Below, one piece after another: positions 26,331 through 34,842 of a stretch of 64,000 bases of DNA. A model generated the notes under the pieces. That model saw nothing but the letters and a program-made list of their open reading frames with translations. It was not told where the DNA came from and did not search any database. Location: NCBI RefSeq assembly GCF_025465545.1, contig NZ_JAODMK010000003.1:62001-126000 (forward strand), given 5' to 3'. Source of the DNA: Naasia sp. Its GTDB lineage: Bacteria; Actinomycetota; Actinomycetes; Actinomycetales; Microbacteriaceae. The first letter of the stretch is position 1. Each line of letters starts with the position of its first letter. The position numbers and the translations under genes were made by a program.

Positions 26331-27185
26331 GTGGCCGAAGATGAGCCGATCGAGGAGGATCTCTCCCCCTGGCTGCTGCCCGCGGTGGCGGAGCGGTGGC
26401 AGGAGGCGTGGGCTCCTCTGATGCAGCCCGCGCGGCGGGCGCTCCTCGCCGCGCTCGCGCCTCCGCCCGGCGCCCGGCTGCTCGACCTCGCGTCGGGCAC
26501 GGGCGAGTTCGGGGCGCTCGCCGTGGAACGGAAGTGCCGGGTGACGGGCATCGACAGCTCCCCGACCATGGTCGCCGTGGCGCGTGCCGCGGCGCCTGGT
26601 GCCGACTTCGTGGAGGGCGATCTCGAGGCGCTTCCCTTCCCCGATGCGTCGTTCGACCTGGTCACCGGCACCAACGCCGTGCAGTTCGCGGAGGACGCCG
26701 ACGATGCGGTAGCGGAGGCGGTGCGGGTCCTTGCGCCAGGCGGCAGGCTGGGGCTCTGCAGCTGGGGTCCCCGTGCGGATCAGGACGTGAATGTGGTGGG
26801 CCGAGCGCTGGCCCTGCTCGACAGGGACTTCGACGACGAGGTCAGCGAGGGCGACGACGACCCCGCGGGGGAGAGCGGGAACGGGGCCGGCGAGGAGGAG
26901 CCGGGATCGTACGTGGGCGACCCCGGCGTGCTCGAGGATCTGCTCACGACGGCGGGCCTCACGGTGGAGGCGACCGGCGAGGTGGCCTCGTCCCTGGAGC
27001 TGCGCGACGAGGCGGCCCTGGTGCACACGTTCGAGTTCGATGCAGGAGTCCTCGAGGGCGCACCGATCGCCGCTCCGGGAACGATCGCGCGGGTCATCCG
27101 GGACGCCGCCGAGCCGTTCCGGACTCCGGACGGCGGGTACCGGCTCTCGAACACCTTCCGCTGGGTGATCGCCCGCAAGCCCTGA
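26331..27185 (+). CDS. class I SAM-dependent methyltransferase
   Basis: 284 aa. Motif I is 'LLDLASGTGEFGAL' (about 48-61), the acidic end of strand 2 is 'VTGIDSSPTMV', motif II 'GDLEALPFPDASFDLVTG' and post-motif 'APGGRLGLCSWGP'. Related in layout to UbiE/MenG-type small-molecule methyltransferases. An acidic Asp/Glu/Gly insert (DDEVSEGDDDPAGESGNGAGEE split across about 165-190) is unusual. Substrate unknown. Stands alone between metG and rsmI. Confidence 0.85.
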   Translation: MAEDEPIEEDLSPWLLPAVAERWQEAWAPLMQPARRALLAALAPPPGARLLDLASGTGEFGALAVERKCRVTGIDSSPTMVAVARAAAPGADFVEGDLEALPFPDASFDLVTGTNAVQFAEDADDAVAEAVRVLAPGGRLGLCSWGPRADQDVNVVGRALALLDRDFDDEVSEGDDDPAGESGNGAGEEEPGSYVGDPGVLEDLLTTAGLTVEATGEVASSLELRDEAALVHTFEFDAGVLEGAPIAAPGTIARVIRDAAEPFRTPDGGYRLSNTFRWVIARKP

Positions 27186-27207
27186 CGCCCACCATCTCTC
27201 GAGGACC

Positions 27208-27263
27208 GCAACGCTCCGGCCAAGGCGCAACGGCGTGCGGTTGCACATTGGCCGAACGGTTGC
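27208..27263. repeat. 56-bp nested palindrome, copy 2
   Basis: Same length and architecture as 7300-7355, about 75% identical. CGGCCA (27217-27222)/TGGCCG (27249-27254), and GCAAC (27227-27231)/GTTGC (27240s) pair symmetrically, flanked by GCAAC and GGTTGC. It lies between the convergent methyltransferase and rsmI genes. Confidence 0.75.
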
Positions 27264-27307
27264 ACAGCTCGGCGGGAGCCGGCGCAGCGAGCCGCCGCGG
27301 CGGGCGG

Positions 27308-28132
27308 TCAGCGGGAGGGGCGCTCCTTGAGGGCGGCCTCGTAGAGCTCGCGGCGGGACAGGCCTGTCGCGTCGGCCACCTCCGCCGACGCGTCCCGCAG
27401 GCGGGAACCGGAGGCGACGAGCGCGATCACCTGCGCGACGCCATCCGCAGAGCTCACGGACACCGGCTGGGCGCCCGCGATCACGACCACGATCTCGCCG
27501 CGGACGCCTCCCTCCGCCCACGCGGCCAGTTCGGCCGCGGTCCCCCGGAGGACCTCCTCGTGCAGCTTGGTGAGCTCGCGGCAGACCGCCAGACGCCGAT
27601 CCGCGCCGAACTCGGTGACGACGTCGGCGAGGAAGTCCGCGAGCCGCTGCGGCGACTCGAAGAAGACCAGGGTGCGCGGCTCCCGCGCCAGGTCCCGCAG
27701 CAGCGCGCGCCGCTCCCCGCCGCGGCGGGGCGGGAATCCCTCGAACGCGAAGCGGTCGGTCGGCAGCCCCGAGACGGCGAGCGCGGTCGGCACCGCCGAG
27801 GCGCCGGGAAGGACCGTCACGGCGATGCCTGCCTCCACTGCGGCGGCGACCAGCCGGTAGCCGGGATCGGACACCGTCGGCATGCCTGCGTCGCTGACGA
27901 GGAGCACATCCTGCTGCGCCGCGAGCGCCAGCACCTCCGCGATCCGCTCCCGCTCGTTGTGATCGTTCAGCGAGATCAGTCTCGGCCGATTGTCGATGCG
28001 GAGGCCCGCGAGCAGCCGCTGCGCCACCCGCGTGTCCTCCGCCGCCACGACGGTCGCGGTCGAGAGCGCGTCGACGAGCCGGCGAGTGGCATCGCCGAGA
28101 TTGCCGATCGGAGTGGCGGCGAGGACGAGCAC
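27308..28132 (-). CDS. rsmI: 16S rRNA (cytidine-1402-2'-O)-methyltransferase
   Basis: 274 aa from GTG 28132 ('VLVLAATPIGNLGDATRRL', the family N terminus). Further tetrapyrrole-methylase-fold motifs are 'VVAAEDTRVAQRLL', 'LVSDAGMPTVSDPGYRLV' and 'GLPTDRFAFEGFPPRRGG'. Methylates the decoding centre of 16S rRNA. Divergent from pmt, 41 bp apart, an arrangement conserved in actinobacteria. Confidence 0.95.
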   Translation of the reverse strand: MLVLAATPIGNLGDATRRLVDALSTATVVAAEDTRVAQRLLAGLRIDNRPRLISLNDHNERERIAEVLALAAQQDVLLVSDAGMPTVSDPGYRLVAAAVEAGIAVTVLPGASAVPTALAVSGLPTDRFAFEGFPPRRGGERRALLRDLAREPRTLVFFESPQRLADFLADVVTEFGADRRLAVCRELTKLHEEVLRGTAAELAAWAEGGVRGEIVVVIAGAQPVSVSSADGVAQVIALVASGSRLRDASAEVADATGLSRRELYEAALKERPSR

Positions 28133-28161
28133 GGCTCCAGTCTCCCAGAGCCGCGCCCGCC

Positions 28162-28167
28162 TATCAT
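28162..28167 (+). promoter_or_regulatory. -10 hexamer (TATCAT) of pmt
   Basis: Six bases before GTG 28174; near-consensus hexamer at leaderless spacing. Confidence 0.6.
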
Positions 28168-28173
28168 GGGGCG

Positions 28174-29745
28174 GTGCTGAGCCCGACCGCCGTCCTCGCA
28201 CCTGCGCGGGAGCTCCGGCGGGAGAGCCGGCGCGCTGCATGGCGCTGGTCGGGACCGCTCGGGGTCACCGTGCTCGCCGCGGTGCTGCGACTCTGGGCGC
28301 TCGGCCATCCGGCCGTCCTGATGTTCGACGAGACCTACTACGTCAAGGACGCCTGGACTCTGCTGAATCTCGGCTACGAGGGCTCGTGGCCGCCCAAGGC
28401 GGACGACGCGTTCAACGCGGGCAGCGTCGACCACTTCACGGAGAACGCCCAGTACATCGCGCATCCGCCGCTCGGCAAGTGGCTGATCGGGCTCGGGATC
28501 GCGGTATTCGGTCCGACGAATCCGTTCGGCTGGCGCATCTCCGTGGCGGTCGCCGGCGTCCTCGCCGTGCTGCTGCTCACCCTGATCGCCACCTCGCTCT
28601 TCCGCAGCACCACGATGGGCGTGCTCACCGGCGGGCTCTTCGCGATCGACGGGCAGGCGATCGTGCTGTCCCGGGTGAGCCTGCTCGACAACTTCGTGCT
28701 GCTGTTCGCCCTCGCCGGCTTCGGGGCGATGCTGCTCGATCGGCGCGCGCTCGACGCGCGCCTCTCCGCGTGGCGGGAGGACCGGCTGGCGAGCGGCGGA
28801 TCCTTCGGGTGGGGGCCGCCGCTGGCCTGGCGGCCCTGGCTGCTGGCCGCCGGGCTCGCCTTCGGCCTCACCTGCGCGGTCAAGTGGTCGGGGCTGTACT
28901 ACCTGGCGGCGTTCGCGGTCTACGCCGTGGTCGTGGAGGCGCTGGCCCGCCGCCGGGCAGGAGTGCCGCGCTGGCTGCCCGCCACCCTCCTCCGCACGGC
29001 TCCGCTCGCCTTCCTCTGGATGGTCCCGGTCGCGCTGGCCACCTACCTCACCAGCTTCGCCGGCTGGTTCCTCAGCTCGCGGGGCTACGACCGCAATTGG
29101 ATCGACCGGGGCGGCGAGCGCTGGACGGGGCTCCTGGCCTGGGTGCCCGATGCGATCCAGAACCTCTGGCACTGGCACGCGACCATCTACGCGTTCCACA
29201 CCGGCCTCAGCGCCACTCATCCGTATGCGACGCCGGCGATCCTCTGGCCGCTGCTCGGCCGGCCCACTCAGATCTACTACCGGGGCAGCGGCACGGGAGA
29301 GAACGGCTGCCAGTACGGCTACTGCTCCGAGATCGTGTGGGAGATCGCGAATCCGCTGCTCTGGTGGGCGGCGGTCGCGGCAACCGGCTACCTCGTCTAC
29401 CGGTTCGCGCGCTACCGGGCAGCCCGCGACGGCCTGATCCTGGTCGCGGTCGCGGCCGGCTACCTGCCGTGGCTGCTCTACCCGACCCGGACGATGTTCC
29501 AGTTCTACTCGATCGTGTTCGAGCCGTACCTGCTGCTCGCTCTGGTCGCCGTGCTCGGGACCCTCACCGGGCACCTCGGGACGTCCCCGTTCCCGGCGGA
29601 GCGACTTCCGGTGGTCCGCCGGTTCGCGCTGGTGTTCCTGGTCCTCGTCGTGCTGCTCAGCGCATTCTTCTATCCGGAGTGGACCGGCATGCAGACGCCG
29701 TTCTGGTTCTGGCAGCTCCACGTGTGGAGCTACTCCTGGGTCTGA
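28174..29745 (+). CDS. pmt: dolichyl/polyprenyl-phosphate-mannose protein mannosyltransferase
   Basis: 523 aa GT39 enzyme that transfers mannose from polyprenyl-phosphate-mannose to secreted proteins at the outer face of the membrane. About 10-11 helices. 'LMFDETYYVKDAWTLLNLGYE' (about 49-69) holds the catalytic Asp-Glu; the large loop contains 'AQYIAHPPLGKWLIGLG' and 'WRISVA'. 'FHTGLSATHPYATPAILWPLL' and 'YPTRTMFQFYSIVFEPY' match the family C-terminal half. Its presence implies protein O-mannosylation, with GT2-type enzymes as possible donor makers. Confidence 0.94.
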   Translation: MLSPTAVLAPARELRRESRRAAWRWSGPLGVTVLAAVLRLWALGHPAVLMFDETYYVKDAWTLLNLGYEGSWPPKADDAFNAGSVDHFTENAQYIAHPPLGKWLIGLGIAVFGPTNPFGWRISVAVAGVLAVLLLTLIATSLFRSTTMGVLTGGLFAIDGQAIVLSRVSLLDNFVLLFALAGFGAMLLDRRALDARLSAWREDRLASGGSFGWGPPLAWRPWLLAAGLAFGLTCAVKWSGLYYLAAFAVYAVVVEALARRRAGVPRWLPATLLRTAPLAFLWMVPVALATYLTSFAGWFLSSRGYDRNWIDRGGERWTGLLAWVPDAIQNLWHWHATIYAFHTGLSATHPYATPAILWPLLGRPTQIYYRGSGTGENGCQYGYCSEIVWEIANPLLWWAAVAATGYLVYRFARYRAARDGLILVAVAAGYLPWLLYPTRTMFQFYSIVFEPYLLLALVAVLGTLTGHLGTSPFPAERLPVVRRFALVFLVLVVLLSAFFYPEWTGMQTPFWFWQLHVWSYSWV

Positions 29746-29802
29746 GACAGCCCGTTCCGGGCGAGAACGTCCTGTCCGAGGGGAGCCAGGGAGAGCCTCG
29801 GG

Positions 29803-30210
29803 TCACTGCGGGGACTGGGCGATGCGGACCGTGTTGCCGGACGGGTCGCGGAATGCGCAGTCGCGCGGCCCCCAGCCCTGGTCGGCGGGCTCCTGCAGGA
29901 CCTCGGCGCCGGATGCGGCCACCCGCTCGAAGGCCGCGTCCACGTCGTCGGAGCTGAACACGATGTTGGGCAGCACGCCCTTCGTCAGCAGCTCCTGCAG
30001 CGCGTCGCCGTCGGCCTCGGACCGACCGGCGTGCGGATCGCTCAGCACGATGCCGAGGCCCGGCTGGGCGTCCGTGCCGAGGGTGAGCCAGCGGTGACCG
30101 CCGGAGCTCACGTCCTGCAGCACCTCCAGGCCGAGGGCGTCCCGGTAGAAGGGCACGGCGGCGTCCACGTCGTTGACGGTGATGTGGGTGTACTGAAGTG
30201 AGATCGTCAT
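29803..30210 (-). CDS. VOC-family (glyoxalase/bleomycin-resistance fold) protein
   Basis: 135 aa. Two babab halves: 'QYTHITVNDVDAAVPFYRDALGLEVL' and 'DDVDAAFERVAASGAEVLQEPADQGWGPRDCAFRDPSGNTVRI'. The latter ends with the DPxGN motif. Metal ligands could be His6 and the C-terminal Glu/Gln region, not certain. A TAGCGT -10 at 30217-30222, overlapping the AraC stop, stands 6 bases before the ATG. AraC and VOC genes are adjacent and co-directional, as in many small detoxification modules. Confidence 0.85.
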   Translation of the reverse strand: MTISLQYTHITVNDVDAAVPFYRDALGLEVLQDVSSGGHRWLTLGTDAQPGLGIVLSDPHAGRSEADGDALQELLTKGVLPNIVFSSDDVDAAFERVAASGAEVLQEPADQGWGPRDCAFRDPSGNTVRIAQSPQ

Positions 30211-30216
30211 GGCTTC

Positions 30217-30222
30217 ACGCTA
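30217..30222 (-). promoter_or_regulatory. -10 hexamer (TAGCGT) of the VOC gene
   Basis: Shares its first bases with the stop codon of the upstream AraC gene; 6 bases to ATG 30210. Confidence 0.45.
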
Positions 30223-30681
30223 GAGAGCGGACGCCGAGACGGCTTCTCCGATCCTGCTCGGCTGGGCACGGGACGGCTGCCCGCGCAGCGGCCGCGGCCG
30301 GCCCAGGACCTTCGCGATGCACGCGGGCATGGCCTCCGCGGCGGCGTGCTGCCGGGCGCGGTAGGCGCTCGGGGTCTCCCCCACGAGCTCGCGGAATCTG
30401 GAGCTGAACGAGCCGAGGGAGGTACAGCCGACGGTCATGCAGGCGTCCGTCACGCTCGTGCCGTTCCGCATCAGGGTCATCGCGCGCTCGATCCGCCGGG
30501 TCATGAGGTAGCCGTAGGGCGTCTCCGCATAGGCGGCGGTGAACTGCCGCGAGAAGTGCGCAGGCGACATGCAGGCCGCGGCCGCCATGGTGGGCACGTC
30601 GAGCGGTCGGGCGTAGTCGCGGTCCATCAGGTCCCGGGCACGCCGGAGCTGCTCGAGCAGGGCGATCCTCTCCGGCGTCAC
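30220..30681 (-). CDS. AraC-family transcriptional regulator (DNA-binding domain only)
   Basis: 153 aa from GTG 30681. Two helix-turn-helices: 'DVPTMAAAACMSPAHFSRQFTAAYAETPYGYLMTRRIERAM' (about residues 27-67) and 'SVTDACMTVGCTSLGSFSSRFRELVGETPSAYR' (about 75-107). No N-terminal sensor; a Pro/Arg-rich C-terminal tail of about 40 residues. TACGCT six bases upstream gives a leaderless start. Probably controls itself and the VOC gene. Confidence 0.9.
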   Translation of the reverse strand: MTPERIALLEQLRRARDLMDRDYARPLDVPTMAAAACMSPAHFSRQFTAAYAETPYGYLMTRRIERAMTLMRNGTSVTDACMTVGCTSLGSFSSRFRELVGETPSAYRARQHAAAEAMPACIAKVLGRPRPLRGQPSRAQPSRIGEAVSASAL

Positions 30682-30687
30682 AGGGCG

Positions 30688-30693
30688 AGCGTA
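30688..30693 (-). promoter_or_regulatory. -10 hexamer (TACGCT) of the AraC gene
   Basis: Six bases upstream of GTG 30681 on the minus strand. Confidence 0.5.
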
Positions 30694-30776
30694 GCCGCGG
30701 CTGCCGCCGGTCGGTCCGGTTCGTCGCCGCTGTCCGCCGGCACTCGGTTCGGACGTGAGTGCCCGGACTCGTGCCG

Positions 30777-32630
30777 TCAGTCCCCGCCGGCGAGGAGCGC
30801 CGCGAGCGCAGCGGCCCCGGTCACCGGCAGCCGGCACACGAAGTCCTCGCAGAGGTACGCCGTCGCCGCGCCGTTCCGCGATGCGCGGCCCTCGAACAGC
30901 GCGAACCCCGCCTCCGCGAAGGCGGCGGCCTGGGCGTCCGACAGCACGGCCGTCAGCTCAAGGCGTCCGGAGCGCGCGACCTGGGCGAGCTCCGCCTCCG
31001 GGGCACCCACCACGAGCAGTGCCCTCCCGCGACCGATCAGCTCGGCGAGCACCTCGAGGGTCCCTCCCAGCGAGATCGGCCGCTGGGCGGCGAGCGCCGC
31101 GATCGGGGCGAGGGCGTCGGCCGCCGCCCGTCGGTAGCGCTCCTCGCCGGTCAGCTCGAAGAGCAGCAGCGCCGCGGAGGCCGCCTGGCTCAGCCCGGAC
31201 GGATAGGCGCCCTCGCCCGGATCGGAGGGCAGCGCGAGCCCGCGTCGCGCGAGCGTGGCGTCAGGGCCGCCCGGCACGGCGAAGACGGTTCCGCTGGACT
31301 CCCCCTCGGCGAGCAGAGTGTCGAGGAGCTCGCGACCGGTGACCGCGAAGCGCACCTCCCCGCCGGCGAGGGCGAGGTCGAGCAGCCCGCGCGCCAGCAT
31401 CCCGTAGTCCTCGAGCGTCGCCGCGGCGGCAGACGGGCGGTCGTCCAGGACGGCGCGGATCAGGGTGCCGTCGGATCGCCGGGTGGCGAGCACGGCGTCC
31501 GCGGCCACCGCGGCGAGCGAGACCCAGTCGGCCCTGCCCAGCAGCGCTCCCGCTCGAGCGAGCGCCCCGATCGCCAGGCCGTTCCAGCCGGTGAGCACCT
31601 TGCCGTCGACGGCGGGGGCGTGCTGGTGGCGGCGCTCGGCGGCGTCCAGGACGTAGTAGCCGCCCTCGTTGCGCTGCCCGTCCAGGATGCTCTCCGAGTC
31701 CTGGGCCGAGCCGAAGGCGCCGGAGGCGCGGCGGAGGACGTTCGCCAGGAACGCGACGATGCCTGCGGCGATCTCCTCGTTCCCCACCTCCGCATATGCC
31801 CTCAGCAGCTGCGCGTTGTCGTAGAGCATCCGCTCGTAGTGCGGCTCCGTCCAGTCGCGGCGGGTGGCGTAGCGGAAGAAGCCGCCCTCCACCGGGTCGC
31901 GCAGCCCGGACGCCGCCATGGCGTCGAGAGTGCGGCGGACCAGGGCGTCCACCGCTTCGGCGACGGGAGGCTCGAGGACGCCCGCCCGGCTCGCGCGCAG
32001 CGCGAACAGGAGCACGGGAGTGACAGGGAACTTCGGTGCGCCACCGAAGCCGCCGAACTGCCGGTCCTCGTGGCCGAGGAGCTCGGCGACCACCGCGGAG
32101 AAGTCGATGTCGGTCCGCTCGGGCGGCGGCGACGGGGGCGTCACGAGCAACCCGGCGAGATCGGCGGCGCTCTTCTCCACGTCGTCGCGCCGCTGGCTCC
32201 AGGCGTCCTCCACCGCGTCGAGGACCTGCCGGAAGGATGCCTGTCCCATCATCGCCACCGGCGGGGAATAGGTGCCCGCGAAGAACGCCCTGCCCTCGGG
32301 CGTCGTGAAGACGTTGAGCGGCCAGCCCAGGTTGGCGGTGAACACGCCTGCCGCGGCCAGGTAGGTCGCGTCGACGTCCGGATGCTCCTCGCGATCCACC
32401 TTGATCGCCACGAACCGCTCGTTCAGCGACGCGGCGAGCTCCGGATCGCTGAAGCTCTCCCGGGCCATCACATGGCACCAGTGGCAGGTGGCGTAGCCGA
32501 TGGAGACGAGCACCGGCACGTCGCGGCGCCGGGCCTCCTCGAACGCCTCCTCGCCCCACGGGAACCAGTCGACGGGGTTGTCCGCGTGACTGCGCAGGTA
32601 CGGGCTCACGGCGTCGGCGAGTCGGTTCAT
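30777..32630 (-). CDS. DUF255 / YyaL-like thioredoxin-domain protein
   Basis: 617 aa, matching the family that includes bacterial YyaL and human SPATA20. The N-terminal thioredoxin-like domain begins '[24 protein letters not shown]' with the redox motif in '[10 protein letters not shown]' (CHWC, near residue 49) and '[12 protein letters not shown]'. An (alpha/alpha)6-type barrel resembling glycan epimerases follows. Biochemical role not established. ATG 32630 has TAGCGT six bases upstream. Confidence 0.92.
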   Translation of the reverse strand: MNRLADAVSPYLRSHADNPVDWFPWGEEAFEEARRRDVPVLVSIGYATCHWCHVMARESFSDPELAASLNERFVAIKVDREEHPDVDATYLAAAGVFTANLGWPLNVFTTPEGRAFFAGTYSPPVAMMGQASFRQVLDAVEDAWSQRRDDVEKSAADLAGLLVTPPSPPPERTDIDFSAVVAELLGHEDRQFGGFGGAPKFPVTPVLLFALRASRAGVLEPPVAEAVDALVRRTLDAMAASGLRDPVEGGFFRYATRRDWTEPHYERMLYDNAQLLRAYAEVGNEEIAAGIVAFLANVLRRASGAFGSAQDSESILDGQRNEGGYYVLDAAERRHQHAPAVDGKVLTGWNGLAIGALARAGALLGRADWVSLAAVAADAVLATRRSDGTLIRAVLDDRPSAAAATLEDYGMLARGLLDLALAGGEVRFAVTGRELLDTLLAEGESSGTVFAVPGGPDATLARRGLALPSDPGEGAYPSGLSQAASAALLLFELTGEERYRRAAADALAPIAALAAQRPISLGGTLEVLAELIGRGRALLVVGAPEAELAQVARSGRLELTAVLSDAQAAAFAEAGFALFEGRASRNGAATAYLCEDFVCRLPVTGAAALAALLAGGD

Positions 32631-32636
32631 CCTTGA

Positions 32637-32642
32637 ACGCTA
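32637..32642 (-). promoter_or_regulatory. -10 hexamer (TAGCGT) of the DUF255 gene
   Basis: Six bases upstream of ATG 32630; it lies across the 3' end of the upstream MFS gene. Confidence 0.5.
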
Positions 32643-33857
32643 CGCCGCGTGCTCGACCAGCTGAACGGGGTTGCGGGGATAGGCGAGCAGGATCGCGCCC
32701 GACCCGATCCACACGACGGCCATCAGCACCGTGAGGGTCGTGCCGCCGAGTCCGGCGAGCAGGCCGGCGCCGGCCGCCCCGATCGCGGCGGCGGATCCGC
32801 GCAGGCCGGCGCCCACGGTGAAGACCTGTGATCGCAGCGCCGCAGGGCTCTCCCTCTGCCGGATGAGGAGCATCGCCGCCACTCCTGGCGCGACGAACAG
32901 ACCTGCTGCGCCCATGGCGAGAAGGGTCGCGGGGTAGCCGGGCAGCAGTGCGGCGAACAGCGTGCCGACGCCCGTCCCGACGAAGCTGCCGAGCATCAGG
33001 GTGGGCGCGTCGAAGCGGCGGAGAGGCCGCCACGCGGTGAGGAGCGCGCCAGCCAGACCGCCGACGGAGAATGCGGTCACGATCCAGCCGGCCGCGTCGA
33101 GGGAGCCGGCGCGCTCCACGCCGAGGGCCAACGCGACGACGGCGAGACCCCCTGCCCCGATCTGGGTGAGGGTGCCGGACAGCGTCGCGACGGCGAGGGG
33201 ACGGTGGGCGACCAGGTAGCGCATGCCGCTGCCGATGTCGCCCAGCACCGAACCGGGATCCTTCCGAGTCGGCCGGGCCGGGAGGCGCAGCAGCAGAAGT
33301 GCGGCGGCGCCGAGGAGCGCCAGACCGGCGAGGACCTCGACGGCGACCCGCGCGTCCGCGAGGGTCACGAGCAGCGCCGCGATCGCCGGTCCGCCCACCC
33401 CGGCGATGTTGTAGGAGAGCGCGTCGGTGGCGAAGGCACGCTCCTCGCCCGGGATCACATCCGCGACGAAGCCGCTGAGCCCGCCCATGAAGACCGGGCT
33501 GCACGAGCCGACGACGAGCAGCGCTCCCACCACGACGGCGGTCGGCAGGATGCCGAGCAGCCCGGAGACCCCCAGCAGGACGCCCGAGACGGCGGCACCG
33601 CCCGCGACGAGCAGGCGCGGCGCACGCGAGCGGTCGAGCAGCACCCCGACGAGCGGCGCGACCAGCACGCTCGGCGCGAGCAGCGCGGCCATCAGCAGGC
33701 CGCTGAGCGCGACACTGTCCGCCTGCTGCACCGCGAGCACGGCGAGCGCCACCCGCCCGCCGTCCAGAGCGAGCCGCAGCGGAACGGAGGCACCGAGGTA
33801 CAGTGCCTCCGCCGCGCCCCGCCGCGCCGTCCGGCTCGTGTTCAGGCTCGGGATCAG
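32640..33857 (-). CDS. MFS transporter, start uncertain
   Basis: About 405 aa with 12 hydrophobic helices and the cytoplasmic 'GVLLDRSRAPRLLVAG' motif A loop. No ATG, GTG or TTG occurs between the end of the upstream aldo/keto reductase gene and the first helix. The best candidate is a CTG at 33857 that overlaps the reductase stop as CTGA; the first in-frame GTG would delete half of helix 1. This implies re-initiation from a non-standard codon, or an error. Substrate unknown. Confidence 0.8.
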   Translation of the reverse strand: MIPSLNTSRTARRGAAEALYLGASVPLRLALDGGRVALAVLAVQQADSVALSGLLMAALLAPSVLVAPLVGVLLDRSRAPRLLVAGGAAVSGVLLGVSGLLGILPTAVVVGALLVVGSCSPVFMGGLSGFVADVIPGEERAFATDALSYNIAGVGGPAIAALLVTLADARVAVEVLAGLALLGAAALLLLRLPARPTRKDPGSVLGDIGSGMRYLVAHRPLAVATLSGTLTQIGAGGLAVVALALGVERAGSLDAAGWIVTAFSVGGLAGALLTAWRPLRRFDAPTLMLGSFVGTGVGTLFAALLPGYPATLLAMGAAGLFVAPGVAAMLLIRQRESPAALRSQVFTVGAGLRGSAAAIGAAGAGLLAGLGGTTLTVLMAVVWIGSGAILLAYPRNPVQLVEHAA

Positions 33858-34693
33858 CGGAAGTCGGCCGTGGCCGGGTCCGCGCCGATGCGCTTGCCCT
33901 GGTCCAGCGCGTCGAAGACCGCGAGCTCCTCCGCCGTCAGGGAGAAGTCGAGGATCTCGAAGTTCTCCTTCTGCCGGCCCGGGTTGTTGGACTTGGGGAA
34001 GACGATGCGCCCCTCGTCCAGATGCCAGCGCAGGGTCACCTGCGCGGGCGTCTTGCCGTACTTCTCGGCGATCTCGGCCACATCCTCGCGGTCGACGATG
34101 TTGCCGGAGGCGAGCGGGGACCAGGCCTCGATCGCGATGTCGTGGGCGCGGCAGAACTCGACGAGCTCGCGCTGCTGGAACTCGGGGTGCAGCTCGATCT
34201 GGTTGACGGAGGGCACCACGTCGCTCTCCGCGAAGACCCGCTCGAGGTGCTCGGGCAGGAAGTTGGAGACCCCGATCGACTTGGCCTTGCCGCTCGCGGC
34301 GATCTCCTCGAGCGTCTTCCACGCCTCGACGTACTCGTCGAACATCGGCAGCGGCCAGTGGATCAGGTAGAGGTCTACGTAGTCGAGGCCGAGCAGCTCG
34401 AGGCTGCGGTCGATCGCGGCGAGCGCCTTGTCGCGCTGGTGGGCCGCGTTCCACAGCTTCGTGGTGATCCAGAGGTCGGCCCGCGGGATGCCGGACGCGG
34501 CGATCGCCTCCCCCACCCCCTTCTCGTTGCGGTAGGCGGCGGCGGTGTCGAGGTGGCGGTAGCCGATCTCGAGCGCGGCCTCCACGACGCTCTGGGTCTG
34601 CTCCGGCTCGACCTGGAAGACGCCGAAGCCGAGCTGCGGGATCTGGGTCCCGTCGTTGAGGCGGACGGTGGGCATGGTCGATGCACTGGTCAT
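33854..34693 (-). CDS. aldo/keto reductase (2,5-diketo-gluconate reductase-like)
   Basis: 279 aa. 'PQLGFGVFQVEPEQT', 'GYRHLDTAAAYRNEKGVG' (Asp and Tyr of the catalytic tetrad), 'LWITTKLWN' (Lys) and 'YLIHWPLPM' (His). C-terminal NADPH site 'IVFPKSNNPGRQKENFEI'. ATG 34693 is chosen over an upstream in-frame ATG that lies in non-conserved sequence. Co-transcribed with the MFS gene that follows. Confidence 0.92.
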   Translation of the reverse strand: MTSASTMPTVRLNDGTQIPQLGFGVFQVEPEQTQSVVEAALEIGYRHLDTAAAYRNEKGVGEAIAASGIPRADLWITTKLWNAAHQRDKALAAIDRSLELLGLDYVDLYLIHWPLPMFDEYVEAWKTLEEIAASGKAKSIGVSNFLPEHLERVFAESDVVPSVNQIELHPEFQQRELVEFCRAHDIAIEAWSPLASGNIVDREDVAEIAEKYGKTPAQVTLRWHLDEGRIVFPKSNNPGRQKENFEILDFSLTAEELAVFDALDQGKRIGADPATADFR

Positions 34694-34842
34694 GTGTCCA
34701 CTCTTCCACCTGGTGCCCCGGGCGTCCGGGGAGCGTGCGCAGGGTTGACAGCCCACGGAGGCGGCGATTATCGGCCGGCCGGATGCGCTGCGGCCCAGCT
34801 CACGAACCCGACGCCCGGCCGCCGCGAGAGAATGGAGGACCC

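Noticed and set aside
24651..27521. A 956-codon frame that would extend metG far upstream
   Set aside because: The extension crosses the divergent methyltransferase gene antisense; metG family N terminus and a -10 element fix the start at 26240.
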